A stretch of DNA of 64,000 nucleotides, taken from the NCBI GenBank assembly GCA_001724995.1, contig MEFD01000020.1:52646-116645 (forward strand), written 5' to 3'. This DNA comes from Rubrivivax sp. SCN 71-131 (lineage in GTDB: Bacteria > Pseudomonadota > Gammaproteobacteria > Burkholderiales > Burkholderiaceae_C). Position 1 is the stretch's first letter; the number at the start of each line of letters is the position of its first letter. The position numbers and the translations under genes are program-made. Of the stretch, positions 7,976-15,443 are shown piece by piece. Under the pieces are notes generated by a model, which was given only the letters and a program-made list of their open reading frames with translations, did no database searches and was not told the origin of the DNA.

Positions 7976-8706
7976 TGCGTCCTCCAGCAGCGGTCTTGCC
8001 ATGCGCAGAACCGGCACTCGAAGTGAGTCGGGTCATGGAAGGCGCGCGGCAGCAGCTCACCGGCCTCGGTCGCTGAGATGACTTTCACAGCCCGATCCGT
8101 CATCCGCTGCGCCAGCGCGCCGTCGAAGGGCACCAGCTCGACGTAGATGTCCATCGAGTCGGCGTTGATCGCGGTGAACAGCGCCGGGTGCTCGTGCAGT
8201 TGCAGGTGCGCCTGATACAGCGCCACCTGCGCGGCGTAGACCGGCTTGGCGACCGCGAGGCCTTTGGCTTCCAGCTCGCGCCACGACTTCGCGCCGAGGC
8301 ATTTGTTCTCCCACAGCGCGGGATAGCGGAAACCGTCAGGCCCACCGACGATCACGCCATCGACGTGACCGCGCAGGCGACCGTGCGCGTCGGAGAAGCC
8401 GAACTGGCCGCCGTCGGGTTTCTGCGTGCGCAGATCGAAGCCCGCGTCGCGCAGCCACGCCACCATACAGTCCTCCATGACGTGGCCACGCTCGAAGATG
8501 CGCAGCATCCGGCCTTGGGTGTCGCGCCCGTGGTCGACCGGCGCTTTGGCGTACTCGAACTGCAGCGCACGCTCGCAGGCCGAGCCCAGACGTGATGCAC
8601 CGAGGTAGTCGCGCGCGGACTGCTGCGCGCGCACGCGCTGCATACCAATGTCGATCAGCGTCGTGACCTGGCCGGAGACGCTGGCCGAGGAGTTGAAGTC
8701 CATCAT
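7972..8706 (-). CDS. Cas4-like PD-(D/E)XK nuclease with Fe-S cysteines
   Basis: A 244-aa nuclease-fold protein. The metal-binding core is visible as GHVDGVIVG (Asp116) followed by LWENKC (Glu133, Lys135). Four cysteines are placed as in Cas4/AddB-type 4Fe-4S nucleases: Cys44 in the N-terminal part, and Cys231, Cys234 and Cys240 in CRFCAWQDRC at the end. It probably resects DNA ends to feed the annealing proteins encoded upstream in the same operon. The start ATG overlaps the stop of the DUF6511 gene (ATGA). CRISPR involvement is unlikely because no repeat array is present. Confidence 0.82.
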   Translation of the reverse strand: MMDFNSSASVSGQVTTLIDIGMQRVRAQQSARDYLGASRLGSACERALQFEYAKAPVDHGRDTQGRMLRIFERGHVMEDCMVAWLRDAGFDLRTQKPDGGQFGFSDAHGRLRGHVDGVIVGGPDGFRYPALWENKCLGAKSWRELEAKGLAVAKPVYAAQVALYQAHLQLHEHPALFTAINADSMDIYVELVPFDGALAQRMTDRAVKVISATEAGELLPRAFHDPTHFECRFCAWQDRCWRTQ

Positions 8707-9203
8707 GGCTTCACCCCCTTCGGCTCGTCCCAAGGCAGGTCGTCCTCCAGATCGGCGAACGGATTGGCGACATCCGGTGCCAGCGGATCAGGCGTCGGCG
8801 GCATGCCGCGCACGGGTGGGTACTTGGTGGCCTCGTGGCGCGCGACCATCGCGTCCGTCCAGCAAGTGACGATGGCGTCGATGACGCGTAGCGCCTCGGC
8901 CTCGGCGTAGTCGCCCAGCGGTTTGCCGAAGCCAATCTCGCCCGCTGCCTCGCCGAACGCCTTGAGGCACTGGCGCATCGCGCCCAGCTCGATGTCAGAC
9001 GGATCGATCATGGCGACCTCCGTCTTGTCGATGCGACCGTCCTTGGCGCGTTGCCAGTTGCCGTACAGCGCGTGGAACGCGTTCTGACAGCGGCGCGAGC
9101 AGAACACCCAGTCGAGTACGTAGCGGCGCGGATCGGCGGTCTTGAAGCGACCGTCCGTGTGGCCGTAGCCGCGTGCTTGTCGTTTGCAGACCCAGCATTT
9201 CAC
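8703..9203 (-). CDS. DUF6511-like zinc-binding phage protein
   Basis: A 166-aa protein with an N-terminal four-cysteine zinc site, CWVC at 3-6 and FCSRRC around 34-39, as recalled for DUF6511 proteins of prophages. The remainder is helical with an acidic, proline-rich tail. It overlaps both neighbours by four bases, placing it firmly in the operon. Role unknown; a zinc ribbon next to recombination genes suggests nucleic-acid binding. Confidence 0.7.
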   Translation of the reverse strand: MKCWVCKRQARGYGHTDGRFKTADPRRYVLDWVFCSRRCQNAFHALYGNWQRAKDGRIDKTEVAMIDPSDIELGAMRQCLKAFGEAAGEIGFGKPLGDYAEAEALRVIDAIVTCWTDAMVARHEATKYPPVRGMPPTPDPLAPDVANPFADLEDDLPWDEPKGVKP

Positions 9204-10054
9204 GCCTCCTCCTCGAGTTCATCGAGCAGCAGGCCCAACTGCAGGGCAGCGCCAGCGAAGGCGGCCTCACAGCGACGCTTGAAGTCCGGGTAGTTCATGG
9301 AGCTGCGCGCAATCGCCGTGACCGCGTGAATCTGCGATTCCAGATGCGCCAGCCCCTGATCCGACAACCACTGGTGGTGTTTCTGCGAGATGCCCTTGCG
9401 GTTGCGGATCTCGCCCAGCAAGTCCTCCGGCAGCACCGGCCCGTAGACCCAGCGCAAGGTGATCTGGCCAACGACGTGCGGCGGGTTCTGATCGTGACCT
9501 TGGTACTTCCAACCGAACAGCCGGTACAGCGCGCGGTAGTAGTCCGGGTGGAATCGGCGCTCCCACGACGCGCAGGACTGGCGCAGCAGCTTGGAGATCA
9601 GCTCCTGCAGCGCATCCGGCGCGCGGTGGTGCTGGTAGCCGGTGGCCTCGTCGATCAGCGCCACCTCGCCGGTGATGGCAAGGGAGCGCATGATCGTCAT
9701 GCAGTTGGGCACCAGCCTCCGGCGTGCGCGGTGCAGCGTGTGATCGAGGGCGGCGTCAATCACGCCGGAGGCAATCTGGGTGATCACGCCCGCCGGGAAA
9801 AACTGCGCCCGCCGACCACTGGGAAGCAAAATCGGTGACTGAAATTTATCCAGTTCCGACAATGACTTAGGCGAGAAATCGGCCAGGATTTGGCGAAAAC
9901 GGTGACCTGTGTTGTTCTCGTGGACGCCGAGCAGCTTGGCCACCTGCTTGCGGACGTAGCCGCGTTCGCCGGTGGTGAGCACGACCGCCTCGCAGTCGAG
10001 GTCGCCGAAATGCACGACGCCGTAGTGGCTGGCAGTGAGCATGGATGCGTTCAT
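9200..10054 (-). CDS. P63C-domain phage protein
   Basis: A 284-aa protein that matches the P63C family by its middle segment: RSLAITGEVALIDEATGYQ and the later FHPDYYRALYRLFGWKY. The N-terminal 100 residues (HFGDLDCEAVVL, KQVAKLLGVHENN) resemble a phage antirepressor or Bro-N-like DNA-binding region. The start was placed at MNASMLT; the longer frame upstream lies inside the next gene. Molecular function is unknown; family members occur in phage early regions. Confidence 0.72.
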   Translation of the reverse strand: MNASMLTASHYGVVHFGDLDCEAVVLTTGERGYVRKQVAKLLGVHENNTGHRFRQILADFSPKSLSELDKFQSPILLPSGRRAQFFPAGVITQIASGVIDAALDHTLHRARRRLVPNCMTIMRSLAITGEVALIDEATGYQHHRAPDALQELISKLLRQSCASWERRFHPDYYRALYRLFGWKYQGHDQNPPHVVGQITLRWVYGPVLPEDLLGEIRNRKGISQKHHQWLSDQGLAHLESQIHAVTAIARSSMNYPDFKRRCEAAFAGAALQLGLLLDELEEEA

Positions 10055-10065
10055 GGCGGCCTCCC

Positions 10066-10698
10066 TCACTGCGCCCACGACGGTTTGCCCGTCACGGGTG
10101 CGCGTTGCGGAGCCGGTGCCTGATACGCAGACGCGGGCGCTGCCTGCGCCGGAGCGCCGGACGTGCCGCCGCCCGAGGTTTTGGGCGGCACGCCCATCAG
10201 CGGGGCGTAATCCGGGTGATCCGGTTCGACCGCGATCTTGACCACGTTGCGATCCTGACCCTTGCCGTCCTTCTCGATATCGACGCGGGCGAGGAACTCC
10301 AGGCCATCCAGTTCGTGGAAGCCCTGGATGCGGCGCGCGGCGGCGGCCTGCGGGGAGTTGTCCTGCGGGTGGACGTTGCGGGCGCTGTTGAGCGCGGCGC
10401 GGATGAAGCTGCGCCCCATCTGGCCCCAGGTCGGCCCCTTCTTGGAGTGCAGGCCGATGTTCGACCACATCTTGCGTTTTGCGTAATCGCCCGCCGTGAC
10501 CACGAACTCGGCGGCGAGGTAGATGGAGCCAGTCTCGAAGGACTCGGTGGCGTAGCCGCCACCCCAGCCCTGCGACGGGTCGTCATAGCCACCGGGCTTG
10601 AGGATCATGCGCACCGGGACAGTGGTGCCCTTGGGGATCGGATCGAAGCCGGACTGTTGGGGGTCGGCATCTTGGAAATCGAAATAGTTGGACGACAT
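10066..10698 (-). CDS. Putative phage ssDNA-binding or recombination accessory protein
   Basis: A 210-aa protein beginning MSSNYFDFQDADPQQ, with a beta-rich core (VPVRMILKPGGY, SIYLAAEFVVT, EFLARVDIEKD) and a disordered Pro/Ala/Gln-rich C terminus that ends acidic-to-basic. This layout resembles phage single-strand-binding proteins, and the gene lies next to a Sak4-like annealing ATPase. No signature motif proves it. The ATG at 10698 is preceded by AAGGAGTAATCACC, a strong ribosome site. Alternative: a structural protein of unknown role. Confidence 0.55.
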   Translation of the reverse strand: MSSNYFDFQDADPQQSGFDPIPKGTTVPVRMILKPGGYDDPSQGWGGGYATESFETGSIYLAAEFVVTAGDYAKRKMWSNIGLHSKKGPTWGQMGRSFIRAALNSARNVHPQDNSPQAAAARRIQGFHELDGLEFLARVDIEKDGKGQDRNVVKIAVEPDHPDYAPLMGVPPKTSGGGTSGAPAQAAPASAYQAPAPQRAPVTGKPSWAQ

Positions 10699-10703
10699 GG
10701 TGA

Positions 10704-11549
10704 TTACTCCTTGGATTCGGTGGTGTTCGGGGTGGCGGCGCTGGCGGGCACGGGCGTGCCTGCGCACTTGGCGATCAGCGCGCCGAGATGCGGCGGCTCC
10801 AGCAGGTCGAGGCGACCGCTGCGGTCTTTGGCCGGGAAGCCGTAGGGATTGAGGGTGTGGGTGACGAAGGCGCGGTAGGCGCTGCCGTCCTCGGCCTTGA
10901 TCTCGGCCAGCGTCACAACCTCATCGACGATGCCGGGCAGCTCCAGACTGGTCTTGCTGCCTTCGATCTGCGGCACGAACACCTTGCGGTTGTAGTCATC
11001 AAGGCGTTCGTCGAGGATCGCCACGAACACCACGTTCTTGCCGCGTGCGTGTTGCAGATGGGTCAACGCGCCGATCATTTCCTGCCCGAGCAGGCCGTAA
11101 GCGCCACGCATGTCAGGCTTGCCGGTGCGGTCGCTGACGGCACCCGGCTGCGTCTTGCACCACGCGAAGCACTGGCGCGACAACTGCGTGATCGAGTCGA
11201 GGAAGAAGGTCTGGTAGCGGTCGAGCTGCGTCGGCGCGCCAAACTTCTCGATGACGTGGTCGTAGTGCGCCTGCGAGAACGCGGCCTCTGGCGGCAGCGA
11301 CTTGTCCGGCCCCGCGAGGAACACGAAGAAGTCGCGCGATTCCGGCCACGATGCCGGGCGGATGGTGTCGCCCGGCCAGTCGGCCACCGCCAGATCACCG
11401 GCCTCGATGTCGAGAAACAGCGTGGTGGCGGGATCGAGGTCTTTGAGCCGGGAGGTCTTGCCGATGCCGGACTTGCCGAGCATCAGCAGCTTCACACCCT
11501 TGCGCTCGGCCATCCGCTCGACGGCGGACACGATGGGGAGCTTTTTCAT
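10704..11549 (-). CDS. Sak4-like ATP-binding recombination protein
   Basis: A 281-aa RecA-fold ATPase with Walker A GKSGIGKT at 25-32 and a Walker B-like strand TFFLDSI near residue 115. The layout, with no long extra domains, matches phage nucleotide-binding proteins of the Sak4/AAA_24 type, which support single-strand annealing recombination. It sits upstream of the putative ssDNA-binding protein and the Fe-S nuclease, giving a plausible resect-bind-anneal module. Its start overlaps the stop of the preceding gene by four bases. The C-terminal tail is low complexity (Ala/Pro/Thr). Confidence 0.8.
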   Translation of the reverse strand: MKKLPIVSAVERMAERKGVKLLMLGKSGIGKTSRLKDLDPATTLFLDIEAGDLAVADWPGDTIRPASWPESRDFFVFLAGPDKSLPPEAAFSQAHYDHVIEKFGAPTQLDRYQTFFLDSITQLSRQCFAWCKTQPGAVSDRTGKPDMRGAYGLLGQEMIGALTHLQHARGKNVVFVAILDERLDDYNRKVFVPQIEGSKTSLELPGIVDEVVTLAEIKAEDGSAYRAFVTHTLNPYGFPAKDRSGRLDLLEPPHLGALIAKCAGTPVPASAATPNTTESKE

Positions 11550-12028
11550 GCGGCACCCCCATCAAGCGCCAGAGTGATACTCGGCTTGCCTTCCTCGACC
11601 GTGCGCGCAGCAGCGAATTGCTCCTGCAACGCCGTTGGCCAGTTGGTGTAGCGGGACTCGGACACCGACAGCTTGATGTCGATGTAGTCCTCGACCCTGT
11701 CGCCGGAGGCAACGATCCGCTCGGCCATCTCCTTGAGGATGGCCTGACTCCAGGTCACCTTCTTGGGGAGTTCGTACTTGACGTGCAGCGCGCCATCATT
11801 GATGTGAGCTGTGCCGAAATCGCGGCCGGAATCACGCAGCGCGACGCGCCCCTGCTCGCCGTAGCGCTGGAGCTTGGCGGCATCCAGCTTCGCGCGCAGT
11901 TGTTTGAGGTAGACGATGGCCTCGTCGACGTGGTGCTCGGAGGACGTGAAGTCCGTGATCGACAGCACCACCAGCTGGGCGATGCTCATGGCCGCGAGGT
12001 CGGCGGGGAAGAAGGTCAGATTGCTCAT
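11546..12028 (-). CDS. Hypothetical phage early protein
   Basis: A 160-aa protein with an N-terminal helical region (EAIVYLKQLRAKLDAAKLQRYGEQ) and a more beta-like second half. It matches no domain I know. The start ATG at 12028 is chosen because AGGAGG lies six bases upstream; the ATG at 12034 is too close to it. It couples to the Sak4-like gene by ATGA overlap, which suggests a role in the same recombination step. Confidence 0.6.
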   Translation of the reverse strand: MSNLTFFPADLAAMSIAQLVVLSITDFTSSEHHVDEAIVYLKQLRAKLDAAKLQRYGEQGRVALRDSGRDFGTAHINDGALHVKYELPKKVTWSQAILKEMAERIVASGDRVEDYIDIKLSVSESRYTNWPTALQEQFAAARTVEEGKPSITLALDGGAA

Positions 12029-12039
12029 GGTCATCCTCC

Positions 12040-12351
12040 TCAAACCGGCACGCGTTCGGACGTGGATGCGTAGACGTGACGCTTCTCGAAATCGAGCACG
12101 CCGTTTTCGCCATCGAGGGGATAGGCCACCTTCTTCGAGAACTTGTTGAAGACAGGGCCTCGACCCATGCCGCGCCAGCGCGTCAGCGTCTTGGGCGACA
12201 TGCCCCAGCGACTGGCCAGTTCGATCTCGTTGAGGAAGCGTCGCTCGGACAACTCCGAGGCGTGGGGGGCGGACGTCGAGCTGAAGTCGACGCCGGAATG
12301 CTGGCTCGGTGCGCCACCGAAGCCAGGGGACAGTGCCATTGAATAGGCCAT
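12040..12351 (-). CDS. Helix-turn-helix DNA-binding protein, first gene of early operon
   Basis: A 103-aa protein. The N-terminal 35 residues are low complexity. The rest is an excisionase/MerR-like helix-turn-helix: FLNEIELASRWGMSPKTLTRWR followed by a wing containing VAYPLDGENGVLDFE. The ATG at 12351 is preferred over 12357 because AAAGGAG lies seven bases before it. As first gene of the leftward operon, and with a doubled inverted repeat about 100 bp upstream, it is a candidate operon regulator. Confidence 0.72.
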   Translation of the reverse strand: MAYSMALSPGFGGAPSQHSGVDFSSTSAPHASELSERRFLNEIELASRWGMSPKTLTRWRGMGRGPVFNKFSKKVAYPLDGENGVLDFEKRHVYASTSERVPV

Positions 12352-12446
12352 TGCCATGCTCCTTTCCCGTTCAGGGAGGGAGGCGTGAGCGGTGGCCAGT
12401 CCAGTACCAGCCGTTGATGCCGTTTCACGCCTTCATCGGGGAAGGC

Positions 12447-12484
12447 GCTACATCCGGCGTAGCAACAGCTACTCTTGGCGTAGC
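12447..12484. promoter_or_regulatory. Doubled 17-bp inverted repeat, candidate operator
   Basis: GCTAC-N7-GTAGC occurs twice, at 12447-12463 and 12468-12484, with identical half-sites and a 21-bp centre-to-centre distance, two turns of B-DNA. A further GCTAC lies at 12510-12514. The repeats are 96 bp upstream of the first gene of the leftward operon, in the only sizeable gap on that strand here, so they are a good candidate operator for a dimeric repressor. Which protein binds is unknown. Confidence 0.65.
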
Positions 12485-12510
12485 GGAAAAATATTTCTGC
12501 GTTCCCTCCG

Positions 12511-12987
12511 CTACCCGAAGGACGCAATCAACCGGCGTTGCTCATTCCAGTCCAAGGGCACCTTGGCCCGCAGGAGCGCCTCCAAGGACACCGCCCGAGG
12601 TAGCCGTCCTTCGTAGGCGGCCTGCACGATGTCGGGGGCGAGAAGCGCCAGCCGCAGCAGATCGCTGACCGTGGAGCGGTGGATGCACTCCCGCTCGGCG
12701 ATCTCCGTGGCGCTGGCCAGTCTTCCGCTGTCGATGAGCTGCTGCCAGTAGATGCCGCGCCCCATAGCCCTGATCAGCGGGCGATCCTGTTCGGGGGTGA
12801 GCACCGGCGTATCGGTGACGGCAATCGGCTGGCTGACGCCTTCCGGTGCGACGATCACCTTCTTGACGCCACGCTTCTTGAAATGGAAGGGCACGAACGT
12901 GGTGATCCGGACACCGCCGCCTTCCAGCGGGTGGCGGCGCTCGTGGGGTTTGCCATCGCCGACCAGCGTCTTGGACGAGCGGTTCAT
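12511..12987 (-). CDS. KorB/ParB-type helix-turn-helix protein of recombinase cassette
   Basis: A 158-aa protein. A basic beta-rich N terminus is followed by a helix-turn-helix at about residues 88-125 (ATEIAERECIHRSTVSDLLRL) of the ParB/KorB type, then a conserved tail (LLAPDIV, LDWNEQRRL). Two homologues occur at 59711-60564 next to the second recombinase gene in this window. Its start overlaps the recombinase stop (ATGA). It may regulate the recombinase or define its DNA target. Confidence 0.7.
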   Translation of the reverse strand: MNRSSKTLVGDGKPHERRHPLEGGGVRITTFVPFHFKKRGVKKVIVAPEGVSQPIAVTDTPVLTPEQDRPLIRAMGRGIYWQQLIDSGRLASATEIAERECIHRSTVSDLLRLALLAPDIVQAAYEGRLPRAVSLEALLRAKVPLDWNEQRRLIASFG

Positions 12988-14351
12988 GGGGCCACCTCCA
13001 TTTCCAGCATCTCGCCGCCGATGCTGTCCGCCCGCAACTCACCGGCCAGATCGCGCCATCCCGACTCGCGCCAGACGATGTCGACGCCGTCGGAGAGGAG
13101 CTGGACGCGCTCGATCAGCAGGTTGACAAGCCGCACCTGTTCGGCGGGGAACAGTTGCTTCCAGACCTCCCCGATGCGGCGCATGGCCAGCACGGTGGTC
13201 GGCTCGTCGACCTCCGGGTATTGCTTGCGCACCGTGTTCCAGACGCCTTGGATGGTTTCGGGCGACTGGAGCGCGCCGACCAGCAGGTTGACCACCACCT
13301 CCTCGATCTGGTCGGCGGGAATCATCCCGGTGGCGCTGCTGCGGTAGCCGTAGCGGTTGTCCGCCTTGGGGATGTAGTAGCGGTACTTCTTGCCGGAGGG
13401 CTTCTTGCTGTAGGTGATGTGGTATTTGCCACCGTCGGGGCCGTACATCAAGCCACGCAGCAACGCGTCGGTCTTGTGCCGCGTTTGGGTCTTGCCCATG
13501 CGCTGGTGCGCGTCCTCGGACAGGATGGCCTGCACCCGATCCCACAATTGCCGGGTGATGATCGGCTCGTGCTGACCGGCAAACACCGCCCCTTTGTGGC
13601 GAATCTCGCCCACGTAGATCGGGTTGCGCAGCACCTTGGAGATGTACTTCTTGTCCATCGGCGTGCCGTTGCGCACGCTGCCATCCTTCAGACGGTTGGG
13701 CTTGGTGGTGATGCCCTCCAGCCCCATCTCGCGGATGATGTCCGTGATGCAGCGCTTCTCGGTGAAGCGCGTGAAGATGCGCCGGATGATCTCGGCATCC
13801 TTCTCCTCGATGACCAGCTTGCGGTCTTTGACCTCGTAGCCCAGCGGCGTGTAGCCGCCCATCCACAGCCCCTTGCGCTTGCTGGCGGCGATCTTGTCGC
13901 GGATGCGCTCGCCCGTGACCTCGCGCTCGAACTGCGCGAAGGACAGCAGGATGTTGAGCATCAGCCTGCCCATCGACGTGGTGGTGTTGAACTGCTGCGT
14001 GACCGACACGAACGACACCTTGTGGCGCTCGAAGATGTCCACGAGCTTGGCGAAGTCCGTCAGGCTGCGGGTCAGACGGTCAATCTTGTAGACCACCACG
14101 ATGTCGATCTGGTCGGCGATGATGTCGTTCATCAGGCGCTTCAAGGCCGGACGTTCCATGTTGCCGCCCGAGTAGCCGCCGTCGTCGTAGTCGTCGCCCA
14201 CCGGCAACCAGCCCTCGGCGCGCTGGCTCACGATGTAGGCTTGGCCTGCCTCCCGCTGGGCGTCGAGGGAGTTGAACGACTGGTCGAGGCGTTCGTCGGT
14301 GGAGACGCGGGTATAGACGGCGCAGCGCTTCTTGGTGATGACGGCGTTCAT
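12984..14351 (-). CDS. Serine site-specific recombinase (cassette 1)
   Basis: A 455-aa large-type serine recombinase. The N-terminal resolvase domain has the catalytic serine in YTRVSTDE (Ser17), the conserved VYKIDRLTRSL arginine region, and FEREVTGERIRDK. A recombinase DNA-binding domain (GITTKPNRLKDG, VLRNPIYVGEI) and a helical C terminus follow. The region that normally carries a Cys4 zinc ribbon (GLMYGPDGGKYHITYSKK) has no cysteines. It is a candidate integrase for the phage-like region. It overlaps both neighbours by four bases, so the cassette is one transcription unit. Confidence 0.9.
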   Translation of the reverse strand: MNAVITKKRCAVYTRVSTDERLDQSFNSLDAQREAGQAYIVSQRAEGWLPVGDDYDDGGYSGGNMERPALKRLMNDIIADQIDIVVVYKIDRLTRSLTDFAKLVDIFERHKVSFVSVTQQFNTTTSMGRLMLNILLSFAQFEREVTGERIRDKIAASKRKGLWMGGYTPLGYEVKDRKLVIEEKDAEIIRRIFTRFTEKRCITDIIREMGLEGITTKPNRLKDGSVRNGTPMDKKYISKVLRNPIYVGEIRHKGAVFAGQHEPIITRQLWDRVQAILSEDAHQRMGKTQTRHKTDALLRGLMYGPDGGKYHITYSKKPSGKKYRYYIPKADNRYGYRSSATGMIPADQIEEVVVNLLVGALQSPETIQGVWNTVRKQYPEVDEPTTVLAMRRIGEVWKQLFPAEQVRLVNLLIERVQLLSDGVDIVWRESGWRDLAGELRADSIGGEMLEMEVAP

Positions 14352-14809
14352 TGGGCACCTCGCTTCGGCTTGTTCTTGGTGATCCCGAAGAACAGCGGCC
14401 CCGACCACTGGGTGCCGGTGATGTGGCGGGCGACCCCGGACAAGCTCTTGAAGCGTCGGCCTTCGTACTCGAAGGAGCCGTCCGCCTGCGCGGTGACGCG
14501 GTGTTCGCGGTTGTCGAATTCCCGCACCAGCACCGTGCCGGGGATCACCTGTACTTCGACGCCGCGCTGCGTCTTGATGTTGGACTGCGCTTCGCCGATC
14601 CGCGCCATTTGCGTCTGCACGACGAGCTTGGTGCCCAGCGCCTCCTCCTGAATCCTGTAGGCGACGCGGCCTTCGACATAGGCCCGGTTGTTGTGGGGTG
14701 GGCGCTGCGGGAAATACTTGTCCCAGACCACCCACAAGTCCTTCATGGCCAAGTTGGGCAGGCTGGTGATTTGCGCCGCCAGCGACGGCGCAGTGGTTGA
14801 TGCGTTCAT
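14348..14809 (-). CDS. DUF2924 protein of recombinase cassette 1
   Basis: A 153-aa protein of the DUF2924 family, recognised by LWVVWDKYFPQRP near the N terminus, the GTVLVREF strand, and the C-terminal FKSLSGVARHITGTQWSGPLFFGI. The family is regularly encoded beside serine recombinases; biochemical role unknown, probably a recombination accessory factor. An exceptionally good AGGAGGTCACAA precedes the ATG. It has a clear homologue at 61940-62383. Confidence 0.85.
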   Translation of the reverse strand: MNASTTAPSLAAQITSLPNLAMKDLWVVWDKYFPQRPPHNNRAYVEGRVAYRIQEEALGTKLVVQTQMARIGEAQSNIKTQRGVEVQVIPGTVLVREFDNREHRVTAQADGSFEYEGRRFKSLSGVARHITGTQWSGPLFFGITKNKPKRGAQ

Positions 14810-14994
14810 TTGTGACCTCCTTCTGTAGACGGGTTTGAATGAACGCGCTCGGGTGCCGAGAAGCCAAGGCAAATATCGCTGTCGCGCGGAAGCGTGGAAT
14901 GCAATCGCGCAATGGCGGCCGCGATGATTTCTGCGGCTTCGCGTGCCCGTTGTGGGGGCGACATCATTTCGGGGAGTGCTTGTTCGACGGTCAT
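14806..14994 (-). CDS. Small conserved protein heading recombinase cassette 1
   Basis: A 62-aa protein starting MTVEQALPEMM. It aligns with the small protein at 62380-62574 that heads the second cassette: both have an AAEI helix and then a short motif (CLGFSAPERVHSNP versus GLGFLPDQRVHATP). That conservation in the same position argues it is real. Its stop overlaps the DUF2924 start. A longer frame to 15150 exists but the extra part is not conserved. Function unknown. Confidence 0.6.
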   Translation of the reverse strand: MTVEQALPEMMSPPQRAREAAEIIAAAIARLHSTLPRDSDICLGFSAPERVHSNPSTEGGHK

Positions 14995-15149
14995 TTCGGT
15001 AGCCAGTAAAGTTGTCAGACCGTTACGAAGAATATGCACACAGGGCGGTCGGGGTATCCCGTTTCGGAGTGCATCAGATAGGGAGAGCGAGATTTCCAGC
15101 AGATTTCTTTGGGCGGTGTTGATCGCCGATCCCTTCTGCACCGCACGCA

Positions 15150-15354
15150 CTTACCCCAAGACCGTGGACGACGGGCTGGCGCAGCTACAACCGGAATGGC
15201 GTGGTGGTACCGCCAGTACGCGCGGGAGCAGTCTGCCGAGGACGCCGGTGCCTACGAGTTCGCCGAGCAGGAGGCGCGCAGTCGCCACGTCGGGCTGTGG
15301 CGGGCTGCCGATCCGACTGCGCCTTGGGCTTGGCGTCGAGCCTCGCGGCCGTAA
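15150..15354 (+). pseudogene. Thermonuclease (SNase-like) gene remnant
   Basis: The C-terminal end of a staphylococcal-nuclease-type protein is readable as MAWWYRQYAREQS, then AYEFAEQEARSRHVGLW and PWAWRR. The preceding GLAQLQ segment is in another frame: one base seems to be missing near 15190, where family members have LQAGMAWWY continuous. No signal peptide or catalytic N-terminal part is present. It is a decayed fragment, perhaps cargo left beside the cassette. Confidence 0.65.
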
Positions 15355-15389
15355 TCAGGCTAGAGATTTTCCGCGCGGGGTCGCCTCCA

Positions 15390-15418
15390 TTGACCTGATG
15401 TTCATCAGGTCATATATT
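15390..15418 (+). promoter_or_regulatory. Promoter with embedded 22-bp palindrome
   Basis: A near-consensus sigma-70 promoter: -35 TTGACC at 15390-15395, a 17-bp spacer, and -10 TATATT at 15413-15418. A perfect inverted repeat, TGACCTGATG-TT-CATCAGGTCA (15391-15412), covers most of the -35 and the whole spacer. A dimer bound there would block polymerase. The first gene downstream encodes a LexA-like DNA-binding domain, so autorepression is the simplest reading. It is not a CTGT-N8-ACAG SOS box. Confidence 0.8.
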
Positions 15419-15443
15419 GTTCAGATCGGTGAGGAGCCATGCC

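Noticed and set aside
7972..8706. Possible CRISPR-linked Cas4
   Set aside because: The protein is Cas4-like, but no repeat-spacer array or other cas gene exists in the window; a phage recombination nuclease is the simpler reading.
12984..14912. A 642-codon version of recombinase 1
   Set aside because: The first 187 codons are the DUF2924 gene read in the wrong frame; the resolvase domain starts at MNAVITKK.
15391..15412. The palindrome as an SOS box
   Set aside because: It lacks CTGT-N8-ACAG; the true LexA box in the window is at 25018-25033.
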